Assembly: GCF_005280735.1 (NCBI RefSeq)
Contig: NZ_CP040078.1
Span: 682,001 to 746,000 of the forward strand
Source of the DNA: Trinickia violacea
GTDB lineage: Bacteria > Pseudomonadota > Gammaproteobacteria > Burkholderiales > Burkholderiaceae
DNA length: 64,000 nucleotides
Reading direction: 5' to 3'
Shown here piece after piece: positions 41,883 through 49,673 of this stretch. Each line of letters begins with the position of its first letter. Within the stretch, counting starts at the first letter, position 1. A program made the position numbers and the translations under genes. The notes beneath the pieces were generated by a model. The model was not told where the DNA came from and did not search any database. It was given only the letters and a program-made list of their open reading frames with translations.

Positions 41883-43028
41883 CTAGAAGCTATGGCGGAT
41901 GCCGATCATCGCCGCCGTGGTGGACACGCCCGGCGCAACCGCGGACCCGTAAACAACGGTCTGGTTCATGGTCCCCTTGTTGTCGACATACCCGACTTGC
42001 ACATACGCCTTGGTGCGTTGGGACAGGTTGTATTCCGCGCCCACTGCGAACTCGCTCGAGTGATTCGCCGAATTGTTCCGATCCTTCAGGTAGTAGTAGC
42101 CGGACGTGATCTTGAAACGCGGACTGAACTGATAGCCGAGACCCGCCGATGCCATTTCGAGGTTCGCGGCGTTGAGGTTGGCCGGGTTCTTGCCGATGCC
42201 GTACGAGGTCGAAACGGAAAACCCGCCGATCGTGTACATCGCACCGAAATAGTAAAAGCGATTGTTGTCGACACCTGTCGCGGGGGTAGCGGGAGTCGCC
42301 GGATAGGTCAGCGGGAACGGATTGGTGTCGTGTCCGTTGTAGTACACGGCGGCCAGATTCAGGCCGTAATTCGAATAATTGAGCACGGCGGACTCGCGCG
42401 TGCCGCCCTGAAACTGGCCGGCGACGCCGCCCGGCGCGTACTCGAGCGCAAGCGAGGCGCCATAGAATTTCGGCGAATTGTAGACGAGCGCATTGCTGTC
42501 ATACAAGGCGCCGATCGGGCCGTTCGTACTGGTGCCCGGCCAGCCGGCCGCCTGTCCCATGCCCAACCACGCAGTCAGGATGCTGCCGAAATACTGTGCA
42601 CCGCGAACGTCGGTTTGCCCCATCGCGTAGACCATCGGGACGATCTGCCGGCCGGCGTCGAAGCTGCCAAAGGGCCCGGATACGCCGACCGTCGCGAACT
42701 GGCTGAAGATCGCGTTCGTGCCTGGTGTGTCGGAGAGGGTGAATTTACCGTTGTTGGTGTAGAACGAGCCCTGCAGTTTGAAGTTGACCCGGTAGCCGCC
42801 GCCGATGTCTTCGCTTCCCTTCAAGCCCCAGTTGCTGGAATAGATGCCGCCGTCCTTGAATTGATAGACGTGGCCCAGGTTGGGCGCGTGCGGTAGAAAT
42901 GTCGCCGCCGAGGTGCTCTGATACTCCAGTCCACTATCGAGTACGCCATAGAGCGTGACCGACGTTTGGGCATGGGCGGCATTGGCGAAGATCGCCAGCA
43001 CCGCAGCGCTGCTTAACCTCAATTTCAT
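41883..43028 (-). CDS. Gram-negative porin
   Basis: The 381-residue product has a signal peptide ending NAAHA, then QTSVTLYGVLDSGLEYQS, the standard first strand of Burkholderia OpcP/Porin_4 proteins. Later parts include GLKGSEDIGGGYRVNFKLQG and FDAGRQIVPMVYAMG, and the C-terminus is MIGIRHSF with the terminal Phe needed for outer-membrane assembly. It forms a trimeric beta-barrel for small polar solutes. GGAGGAGA precedes the ATG. Its position beside acyl-CoA synthetase and ring-cleavage-type genes suggests uptake of their substrate. Confidence 0.93.
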   Translation of the reverse strand: MKLRLSSAAVLAIFANAAHAQTSVTLYGVLDSGLEYQSTSAATFLPHAPNLGHVYQFKDGGIYSSNWGLKGSEDIGGGYRVNFKLQGSFYTNNGKFTLSDTPGTNAIFSQFATVGVSGPFGSFDAGRQIVPMVYAMGQTDVRGAQYFGSILTAWLGMGQAAGWPGTSTNGPIGALYDSNALVYNSPKFYGASLALEYAPGGVAGQFQGGTRESAVLNYSNYGLNLAAVYYNGHDTNPFPLTYPATPATPATGVDNNRFYYFGAMYTIGGFSVSTSYGIGKNPANLNAANLEMASAGLGYQFSPRFKITSGYYYLKDRNNSANHSSEFAVGAEYNLSQRTKAYVQVGYVDNKGTMNQTVVYGSAVAPGVSTTAAMIGIRHSF

Positions 43029-43123
43029 TCCGTCTCCTCCGGTTTTGGGGGCGCCTGGTGGACCAGGCCGTCTTTTGGATGGATAAAGCTGGGTTTCTGC
43101 GAGGTCGGCGTGTCAGGCCATAA

Positions 43124-43135
43124 CGTAGTACTACG
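43124..43135. promoter_or_regulatory. Perfect 12-base palindrome upstream of the porin gene
   Basis: CGTAGTACTACG is its own complement. It lies about 90 bases before the porin start. The ten-base word TAGTACTACG recurs at 48603 in front of the second YciI gene, so it may be a shared operator in this cluster. Confidence 0.4.
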
Positions 43136-43216
43136 AATTTATTGGGTTAATGGTTTTAGAGCACCTTGCCCTTTGCACCGATGGGAGCCGCGTCGACGAA
43201 CGGTCCTCCCGAACGG

Positions 43217-45169
43217 TCAGTCGATGGAAAAAGAAAATGGAAAGCGGCCAAGCACCTGTCGAGCGGCGACATCGGAGGCGTGCGACTCCAGCCGTACGTT
43301 CACCGCCAGTCCCTTCGACTTGTCGTCCACAACCACGAGCTCTAGGAAAGCGACCTGGGCATCACGCAATGCAGCTTCAAGGGCATCCTTTGTCTCGCGA
43401 TGTTTGAGCGCGGGCTTGAAGATCTTGCCGACAGCCGTCAGCGGCATCGCCTGGATGATGTGCACCTGGCGAGGCAGCGCAGCCCGTTCTGCGATCTCAG
43501 TCTTGAGGAAGGCGAAGAGTTCGGCTTCGGTGGCCGACGCGCCGGCGCGCAACTGCACGTAGGCAACAGGAAGCTCTCCGGCGTGTGTGTCGGGGCGGCC
43601 GACGGCGGCGGCGATTTGCACTGCGGGATGACGGTGCAGCGGCTCCTCGATCGTCAAAGGATCGATGTTGTGGCCGCCCCGGATGATCAGTTCCTTTTTG
43701 CGACCGGTCAGCCAGAAGTAGCCCTGCTCGTCCTGCCGCGCGAGGTCGCCGGTGTTGAGCCAGCGCGCGCCGTCTTCGCGATCGATCCACAGTCCGTTGT
43801 TCTGTTCCGGCACGAGGTAGCCCGAAAAAACATTGGGACCCGACACGATCAGCACGCCGACCTCACCGATCGCGCAGTCACGCACGTACTTGCCCTGCTC
43901 GTCGAGCACGACTGTCTTCATCATCTGGCCTGGGACACGCAGCCCGATCGAGCCGATGCGACGATCGCCCAGTGGCGGATTGACGCTGCTGACACACGTC
44001 GCCTCAGTCAAGCCATAGCCTTCCAGAATCTTGATCCCGGTCTGCTGCTGGAAGTTGCGGAATACTTCCACCGGCATCGGCGCTGCGCCGCACAGGCCAT
44101 ACTCGAGCGAGCTGATGTCGCGCGACCCGACAGGCACCTGCAGGAGCGATGCGTAGAGCGTCGGCACGCCGCTGAAGAAGTTGATGCGGTGATGCTCGAC
44201 GATCTCCCAGAAACGCGTCACCACGCCCTCGCCGCGAAAACCCTGCTGCGTCCCGAGAATGACGTGCGCGCCATTGGAAAATGGCTGCAATCCGGTAACG
44301 AGCACGCCGTTGACGTGAAACAACGGCAAGCCGCAGAACACCACCTTGCCCGGCCCCATCACGTCGCCCAGGACCTGTGCGGTGCTCCATGCGTTGGCGA
44401 CTTCGTTGCCGTGCCGGCGCATCGCGATCTTCGGCAGGCCGGTGGTGCCGCCGGTGCAGAAATACGAGGAGGCGTCTTGCTCCGAGAAACGGCGTTCGCT
44501 CTTCAGGCGATCCGAAGGCTGGTTGCCGATCGCGCTGTTGAAATCGTGAATCCGGATCTGTGCCGGGACCGCGCCAAGCCGTTCCGGCGAACCTTGCCAA
44601 GGCCCGATTTCGCTCTTCTGCATGATCCGCGCAGCGTCGTGCCCGTAAGCCCGGACCCGATCCGCGAGATTGACCAGCGCCAGATGCCTGAGCGACTTGA
44701 TCGACGGCAAATGCGGCTGCAGCTTGGCCCAGATATCGGTGCCCGGAAACGGCGCCAGCGTCACCAGCACGCTCGCATTCGTCGCGTTCAACAACTCGGC
44801 GAGCGCCGTGCCTTCAAGGAGCGGGTTCAAGGCGGCCACGATGCCCGCGGCTTGCCCGCCCCAGATCACGAAATGCGTTTCCGGCAAGTTGGGCAATACG
44901 AAGGCAATGACGCTGTCCTTTTTGACGCCGATATCGTCGAAGAAGTTAGCCGTCTGCGTGATGCGCGCGAGCAACTCGCGGTAACTCCAGGTTTCCGGCG
45001 TCTGATGCTCGTCGACGCTCAGAAAGAAGCTGAGTGCCGGGGCTTCCGGATTCATGTTCGCGCCCCGGTGGATCATCTCGTAGGTGCTTTTCGGCAAATC
45101 GGCCGTCAAGCCGTGCGCCTCCGCAACTTCGACATCGTAAAGTGTGGCGATTCCTGACATGGCCTTCAT
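43217..45169 (-). CDS. AMP-forming acyl-CoA synthetase
   Basis: The 650-residue protein belongs to the ANL superfamily. The phosphate-loop motif is YFCTGGTTGLPKIAMR, the adenine-site motif is GYGLTEATCVSSVNPP, the hinge is TGDLARQDEQGYFWLTGRKK, and a C-terminal lysine lies in PLTAVGKIFKPAL. It activates a carboxylic acid with ATP and CoA. The ATG overlaps the stop of the FAH-family gene, so they are coupled. It may activate an aromatic or medium-chain acid taken up by the porin. The start could alternatively be the ATG nine bases downstream. Confidence 0.9.
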   Translation of the reverse strand: MKAMSGIATLYDVEVAEAHGLTADLPKSTYEMIHRGANMNPEAPALSFFLSVDEHQTPETWSYRELLARITQTANFFDDIGVKKDSVIAFVLPNLPETHFVIWGGQAAGIVAALNPLLEGTALAELLNATNASVLVTLAPFPGTDIWAKLQPHLPSIKSLRHLALVNLADRVRAYGHDAARIMQKSEIGPWQGSPERLGAVPAQIRIHDFNSAIGNQPSDRLKSERRFSEQDASSYFCTGGTTGLPKIAMRRHGNEVANAWSTAQVLGDVMGPGKVVFCGLPLFHVNGVLVTGLQPFSNGAHVILGTQQGFRGEGVVTRFWEIVEHHRINFFSGVPTLYASLLQVPVGSRDISSLEYGLCGAAPMPVEVFRNFQQQTGIKILEGYGLTEATCVSSVNPPLGDRRIGSIGLRVPGQMMKTVVLDEQGKYVRDCAIGEVGVLIVSGPNVFSGYLVPEQNNGLWIDREDGARWLNTGDLARQDEQGYFWLTGRKKELIIRGGHNIDPLTIEEPLHRHPAVQIAAAVGRPDTHAGELPVAYVQLRAGASATEAELFAFLKTEIAERAALPRQVHIIQAMPLTAVGKIFKPALKHRETKDALEAALRDAQVAFLELVVVDDKSKGLAVNVRLESHASDVAARQVLGRFPFSFSID

Positions 45170-46119
45170 TCCTGAGCGACGATGCGATTGCGCTGCACGC
45201 CCAGGTCCATGCGGCCGTCAGCGGTACGGATGCTGGCTTCCACCACGTCACCGGGCTTCAGATACTGCGGCCGCGCGGCCTGAACCTTCAGGAACATGGC
45301 CCACTTTTCCTTTTCCGGCAGCAACGCGGCGATCCTTTGCTTGGCCGGAGACGGGACGGACAACGCACATCCGGCAGGCGTGCCGGTGGCGAGCAAGTCG
45401 CCCGCTTCGAGATCGTGTACGCCTGAAAGCTCGGTTAGCGTCTCGGCCGGCCCATAGATGAGATTCGCCGTCGTGTCGTTTTGCCGGACTTCGCCGTTGA
45501 CGGTCAGCTTGAGCTGAAGATTGTTCAACGCCTCGATATCGTCGACGTCTATCAGCGTCAGCCAGGGCCCGACCGGACCGAAGGTCCGGAAGGACTTGCC
45601 TTTGTAGAACTGCGTCTCTGGAATCTGGATGTCGCGCGCCGAATAGTCGTTGACGATCACCACGCCGGCGACATACTCGTGAAGGTTCGCGTTCGTGAGC
45701 TTGACTGCATCGTGGATGGCCTTGCGCATGACCAGACCCAGCTCGATCTCATAGTCCAAAAACTGCACCACGCGCGGTTTCACCACGTCGCTATCGGCCG
45801 GGACGATGCAGCTCGGCGCCTTCGTGAAGATCATGTTGTAGCGCTTCACGTCGGGATCGATGCCGGACTCGATCATGTGCTGGCGGTAGTTGGCTCCCTG
45901 GCAGACGAACTGCTGGTTTCGCGTGACCGGCGACAAGAGCTTCACGGCGGACAGCGCCAGCGTGTCGGCGTCGAGCGCCGCGAGCTCGGCCAGCGAGGTA
46001 TTGCGGACGAACTCGCCAGTCGTGGCGTAAGTGCCGGGAATCGGCGTGATTTGCGAGCCGCGAATCACGCCCCACTGGACGTGATTTTGATGCTCGAAGC
46101 GGACGATATTGACGGACAT
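45166..46119 (-). CDS. Fumarylacetoacetate-hydrolase-family protein
   Basis: The 317-residue protein has the FAH fold core: QFVCQGANYRQHMIESGI, the metal-site strand VQFLDYEIELGLVMRKAI, NDYSARDIQIPETQFYKGKS and TGTPAGCALSVP, with the usual Glu/Glu/Asp ligands. Family members hydrolyse or hydrate C-C bonds of 2-oxo acids late in aromatic meta-cleavage, or decarboxylate related acids. Upstream comes the two-domain dioxygenase gene, 67 bases away, and downstream the coupled acyl-CoA synthetase, so a ring-fission product is the likely substrate. Confidence 0.88.
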   Translation of the reverse strand: MSVNIVRFEHQNHVQWGVIRGSQITPIPGTYATTGEFVRNTSLAELAALDADTLALSAVKLLSPVTRNQQFVCQGANYRQHMIESGIDPDVKRYNMIFTKAPSCIVPADSDVVKPRVVQFLDYEIELGLVMRKAIHDAVKLTNANLHEYVAGVVIVNDYSARDIQIPETQFYKGKSFRTFGPVGPWLTLIDVDDIEALNNLQLKLTVNGEVRQNDTTANLIYGPAETLTELSGVHDLEAGDLLATGTPAGCALSVPSPAKQRIAALLPEKEKWAMFLKVQAARPQYLKPGDVVEASIRTADGRMDLGVQRNRIVAQE

Positions 46120-46186
46120 GGAAAAAAACTCGTTCGAGGAATGAAGACGTAGTGCTTGCGGATCTAGCGGTCGGCTCGCGTGCTCA

Positions 46187-47263
46187 TCATCCGAATATCC
46201 GGGCTAGCGTCACCAGCTTGCGGAAGGTCAGATCCGGACTGCGCCGCAGATTGCGAATCAGTGCCGCAATCGCCGATAGCGTCAGCTTGGGCTTGGTAAA
46301 ACTCTTGGGCATCGGCTGACCCCACTGCGACATCGCCTCACGGCTGACTGCGTGAACGCCCATGGGATGATGATTCGCGGTGAACACGTCGCCGTCGCAG
46401 TAGTGCTCGTGCTTGTCGCCCCAGGGGTCCTGCCAGTAATCGAAGATTTGACTGCCGAGTATGTGCCGGCCGATTCCCCACGCGTGTTTCCAGCCCTTTT
46501 CGCGCAATACGCGTTGCCCCATGCCCACCGCATCCGCGTCGACGACTTCATAGGCGCTATGGCTGTAGAGCGGCATGAAGCTCTGCGCCAATGCCAACGT
46601 GTGATGGTCGGTGGGCGTGTCGCCGAGATCGAGGCGGAAGAACGTCACCGAGGGAGAGCCATCGGGCAACACCTGCACGTCGCTCGGAATCAGACCGAGA
46701 TGCTGCGTGTACCACGCACTAGCCGCCTGGAAGTTCGCGACCTCCAGCACGCAATGACCGAGACGGATCACTTCGGGCGGCTTTGCGGGCGGTCGCTGCG
46801 TGATGTCGACTCGATGCAACTCGTCCGCGAAATTGACCGGAAGCGGTTCGCGGCGCGGCAACTCGGCAACAGGAGCCTGACCGCAGATGATTTCCACCGC
46901 GTAGCCGTCCGGATCCTGCAACACGAGACGCTCGCCGCCTCCGGGATGGGTGACGCGCTCAATGCTGCCGGCGCCCGGCAGTCGCGCGAGTTTCTCCAGA
47001 TCCTCGCGGCTGCCCACGGTGAAGCCAATGCCGACGAAGCGCGGCTTGTCGGCACGATGCACGCGGTAGCAGTAAGGTGCGCTGGAGGTGCCGCGCAGGT
47101 ACAGCACCTCGTCGGTGCGCCGAGCGACGGCGAAGCCGAAATCGACAAGGAAACGCTCGGCTTGCTCGAGCTCGGGCCGCTCGAAAATCACATAGGCGAG
47201 AGAGGTGGCCTTGGCCGTCGGATTCGGATGTCGGGCCGGTTGGGCGGTAAGCAGTTTGATCAT
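46187..47263 (-). CDS. Two-domain extradiol-dioxygenase-like VOC protein
   Basis: The 358-residue protein has two VOC modules: an N-terminal one (ATSLAYVIFERPELEQAERF) and a catalytic C-terminal one. The likely iron ligands are visible as His in LGHCVLEVANF, His in TDHHTLALAQ, and Glu in DKHEHYCDGD. This is the BphC or catechol 2,3-dioxygenase layout. The enzyme would cleave a catechol-type ring with O2. The start at 47263 is preferred over the ATG at 47338, which lies within an operator-like palindrome. The gene faces a TetR gene. Confidence 0.85.
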   Translation of the reverse strand: MIKLLTAQPARHPNPTAKATSLAYVIFERPELEQAERFLVDFGFAVARRTDEVLYLRGTSSAPYCYRVHRADKPRFVGIGFTVGSREDLEKLARLPGAGSIERVTHPGGGERLVLQDPDGYAVEIICGQAPVAELPRREPLPVNFADELHRVDITQRPPAKPPEVIRLGHCVLEVANFQAASAWYTQHLGLIPSDVQVLPDGSPSVTFFRLDLGDTPTDHHTLALAQSFMPLYSHSAYEVVDADAVGMGQRVLREKGWKHAWGIGRHILGSQIFDYWQDPWGDKHEHYCDGDVFTANHHPMGVHAVSREAMSQWGQPMPKSFTKPKLTLSAIAALIRNLRRSPDLTFRKLVTLARIFG

Positions 47264-47331
47264 GGCAACGGGCGAAGTGGCGGACGTCGCGTCCTCCGGC
47301 AATCTCTCGGTAGAACATATGGCGTCAATTA

Positions 47332-47347
47332 TGAACACGTGTGTTCA
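47332..47347. promoter_or_regulatory. Operator-like inverted repeat O1 (TetR site)
   Basis: TGAACACGTGTGTTCA has perfect seven-base arms around a two-base centre. It lies in the spacer between the dioxygenase and the TetR gene. The half-site TGAACA is shared with the second repeat at 47394. Confidence 0.7.
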
Positions 47348-47393
47348 AATTTGTTTATAAGTGTAAATCACTAGTGCGCGCTGTTGACCAAGA

Positions 47394-47411
47394 TTGAACA
47401 TTGGTGTTCAA
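47394..47411. promoter_or_regulatory. Operator-like inverted repeat O2 (TetR site)
   Basis: TTGAACATTGGTGTTCAA has perfect seven-base arms (TTGAACA/TGTTCAA). Its centre is 63 bases from that of O1, close to six helical turns, so both sites would face the same side of the helix. It ends 28 bases before the TetR start codon. Confidence 0.7.
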
Positions 47412-47439
47412 TGGCGGGTATCAAACGAAGGATTCATCC

Positions 47440-48045
47440 ATGGAGCCAAATCTTCAGATCGTTTCGCGTATCCATCGGGCCGCGTTCGAACTGTTCGCCC
47501 AGAAAGGCGAGACCCAGGTGAGCATCAGCGAGCTAGCCCAGGCGGCCGGTATCGCACGCGGGACCGTCTATAACAATGTCCCGTCTCCCGAGACGCTGTT
47601 CGAAACCGTCGCCGCGCAGATGGCGGAAGAAATGCACGGGCGCATCCTGGCGAGCTTCTTGGACATCACCGACCCTGCGCAGCGGCTGGCAAACGGTATT
47701 CGTTACTTCATCCGGCGCGCGCACGAAGAACCTCAATGGGGACGTTTCCTGAGCCGATTCGCCTTCTCCCACGACTTGCTGCAAGGCATGTGGACGGGGC
47801 CGGTGATGCGCGACGTGATCGGTGGCCTGGAACAGCATCGGTACGATTTCCGAGCCGACCAAATGCATTCGGCGATCGCCCTCATTGCCGGCGCCGTGCT
47901 CGCTTCGATCGTTGTGGTGCTCGACGGCCACCGTACATGGCGCGACGCCGGTTCCGATACCGCCGAACTGGTGTTACGCGGTCTCGGTGTCGAGGCAGCG
48001 GCGGCTCGGCGTTACGCGACGACCGAGCTGCCGCCGCTGCCGTAA
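47440..48045 (+). CDS. TetR/AcrR-family transcriptional regulator
   Basis: The 201-residue protein has an N-terminal TetR helix-turn-helix (IHRAAFELFAQKGETQVSIS, ELAQAAGIARGTVYNNVPSP) and a helical ligand domain. GAAGGA precedes the ATG at 47440. An upstream in-frame start is less likely because it begins inside operator O2. It probably represses the divergent dioxygenase-FAH-synthetase operon, and itself, through the two inverted repeats in the spacer. The inducer is likely a pathway substrate or CoA thioester. Confidence 0.9.
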   Translation: MEPNLQIVSRIHRAAFELFAQKGETQVSISELAQAAGIARGTVYNNVPSPETLFETVAAQMAEEMHGRILASFLDITDPAQRLANGIRYFIRRAHEEPQWGRFLSRFAFSHDLLQGMWTGPVMRDVIGGLEQHRYDFRADQMHSAIALIAGAVLASIVVVLDGHRTWRDAGSDTAELVLRGLGVEAAAARRYATTELPPLP

Positions 48046-48178
48046 GGGAGTCAAAATATCAAGCGGGCCTGTCAGTAGGCTAATTAAATAGGATGACTAA
48101 TGAAATTGCGGAAGGATCAAGAGCGGACGCAGAAGGGCGATCCGATATGTGTTAACCCCGTCAACAGGAGAGGCAATC

Positions 48179-48571
48179 ATGGAAGCGAAGCGCGTTACAC
48201 GTGAGCAGGCTTTTGAAGCCAGCAAGGGCATGCTCAGGAAGCAGTTTTACGTCATCTTTTCGAAGCCGACCGCTGGTTTCGGTCCCGTCATGGCGAGCCT
48301 CCCGGCCCACCTCGAACATCAATGCAAGATCGAGCGTGAGGGCATTTTGGTGGCTGCCGGGCCGAATTGGACCGACGACGAACACTATTGGGACGGTGAC
48401 GGGATGTTCGTGATCCGTGCTTCCTCCATTGAGCACGCGCGCGACCTCGCCGCTACGGATCCCATGCATCAGAGCGGCGCCCGGTCGTTCACCGTTCGTC
48501 CGTGGCTCGTCAACGAAGGTCGCCTTAACCTGAAGATTGATTTCTCGACTGGAAAGGTGGCATTCGACTAG
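48179..48571 (+). CDS. YciI-family protein
   Basis: The 130-residue product has the YciI pattern: RKQFYVIFSKPTAGFGPVMA, then LPAHLEHQCKIEREGILVAA, DGMFVIRASSIEHARDLAAT and DPMHQSGARSFTVRPWLVN. The conserved His and Asp of this fold (H in LPAHLEHQ; D in AATDPMH) are present. Known relatives include the dehydrochlorinase TftG of 2,4,5-T degradation, so a catabolic lyase is plausible. CAGGAGAGG precedes the ATG. It follows the TetR gene on the same strand. Confidence 0.85.
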   Translation: MEAKRVTREQAFEASKGMLRKQFYVIFSKPTAGFGPVMASLPAHLEHQCKIEREGILVAAGPNWTDDEHYWDGDGMFVIRASSIEHARDLAATDPMHQSGARSFTVRPWLVNEGRLNLKIDFSTGKVAFD

Positions 48572-48602
48572 TAGGGTGCGATCTTTTTCCGTCTTTTAGA
48601 TT

Positions 48603-48616
48603 TAGTACTACGTAGT
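48603..48616. promoter_or_regulatory. TAGTACTACG motif before the second YciI gene
   Basis: TAGTACTACG overlaps the ten-base palindrome ACTACGTAGT. The same word lies in the palindrome upstream of the porin gene at 43124. It sits 24 bases before the start codon, in a spot suited to an operator. Confidence 0.4.
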
Positions 48617-48639
48617 GTGTAAATTACCGGAGGAATGTG

Positions 48640-48936
48640 ATGCTTTATATCCGACTATGTTTTGACAAGGCTGGCCAGCTTGAATTGCGCGAAAGCACGA
48701 GGGCTGAGCATCGTGCCTACGTTATGCCCATTCTTGCGCCAACTTCGGTGCCGCGCTTGGTTCAGGGCGGTCCGCTTTGCGTTAGTGACGCCGACGACAC
48801 GAACATCGCGAGCTTCATGATTTTGGAGGCTGACAACATCGAGCAGGTGAAACGATTCCACGAAGGGGACCCGTTCACGAAGGCCGGTTTGTATGAGCAG
48901 GTCTACATTCATCGATGGGACAAGCATGTTGGTTAG
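48640..48936 (+). CDS. Second YciI-family protein
   Basis: The 98-residue product starts MLYIRLCFDKAGQLELREST and has RAEHRAYVMPILAPTSVPRL, then ASFMILEADNIEQVKRFHEG and DPFTKAGLYEQVYIHRW, a compact YciI domain. The catalytic-type His in RAEHRAY and the Asp in EGDPF are kept. GGAGG lies six bases upstream of the ATG. It differs clearly from the other YciI gene, so the two may act on successive intermediates rather than duplicate one role. Confidence 0.85.
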   Translation: MLYIRLCFDKAGQLELRESTRAEHRAYVMPILAPTSVPRLVQGGPLCVSDADDTNIASFMILEADNIEQVKRFHEGDPFTKAGLYEQVYIHRWDKHVG

Positions 48937-48993
48937 CAACTGAATACGCTTGGGTTTTATCGATCAACAGCATTGTTAACAGGAGAAAGTCAA

Positions 48994-49581
48994 ATGTCCA
49001 ACTCCGTCGCCGACCTGATTTTTTCTCAGGCCCGCAGCCAGAACGGTTGGCTCGACCGTCCCGTCAGCGACGAGCAGCTGCACGCACTGTACGAGCAATT
49101 GAAATGGGGCCCTACCTCCATGAACTGCTCGCCGGCACGCTTCGTGTTTCTGCGCACGTCCGAGGCAAAGGAGAAACTGAAGCCCGCGCTGATGCCGGGC
49201 AACGTCGACAAGACCATGAGCGCTCCGGTCGTCGTGATTGTCGGCTACGACGCACGCTTCTACGACCGTTTGCCCGAACTGTTCCCGCATAACCCGGCCG
49301 TCAAGATGTTGTTCGAGGGCGAAGGAAAGCGGGAGATCGCGCACGCCACGGCGTTCCGCAACGGCACGCTGCAAGGCGCCTATATGATTGCGGCAGCGCG
49401 CTCCGTGGGTCTCGATTGCGCGCCGATGTCGGGATTCAGCGAAGCGGCCGTCGATCAACTGTTCTTCGGCGGCACCACGGTGAAATCCAATTTTCTGTGC
49501 GGCCTCGGATACGGTGATCCGGCGAAACTTTTCCCGCGAGGTCCACGCCTCGCGTTCGACCAGGCGTGCACGTTCGCCTGA
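48994..49581 (+). CDS. Nitroreductase-family protein (RutE/malonic semialdehyde reductase-like)
   Basis: The 195-residue flavoprotein matches the RutE-like branch in length. It starts MSNSVADLIFSQARSQNGWL, with PVSDEQLHALYEQLKWGPTS for FMN binding and GTLQGAYMIAAARSVGLDCA, GFSEAAVDQLFF and FLCGLGYGDPAKLFPRGPRL in the C-terminal part. RutE reduces malonic semialdehyde to 3-hydroxypropionate with NAD(P)H. Others reduce nitro groups. Here it closes the catabolic gene row, so a pathway aldehyde or enone is likely. AGGAGAAAG precedes the ATG. Confidence 0.88.
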   Translation: MSNSVADLIFSQARSQNGWLDRPVSDEQLHALYEQLKWGPTSMNCSPARFVFLRTSEAKEKLKPALMPGNVDKTMSAPVVVIVGYDARFYDRLPELFPHNPAVKMLFEGEGKREIAHATAFRNGTLQGAYMIAAARSVGLDCAPMSGFSEAAVDQLFFGGTTVKSNFLCGLGYGDPAKLFPRGPRLAFDQACTFA

Positions 49582-49591
49582 TGCTCGGCAA

Positions 49592-49623
49592 AAGGCGGAT
49601 GCGTTTTCAAACGCGTCCGCCTT
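49592..49623. terminator. Bidirectional terminator hairpin
   Basis: A long stem (AAGGCGGA with TCCGCCTT, then GCGTTT with AAACGC) separates the plus-strand nitroreductase gene from the minus-strand acyltransferase gene. A short T-run lies on the minus-strand side. Confidence 0.75.
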
Positions 49624-49673
49624 CGATCGTCACCAGAACTGCAACGAAGCTTACATAACACGTGAGATCGAGG

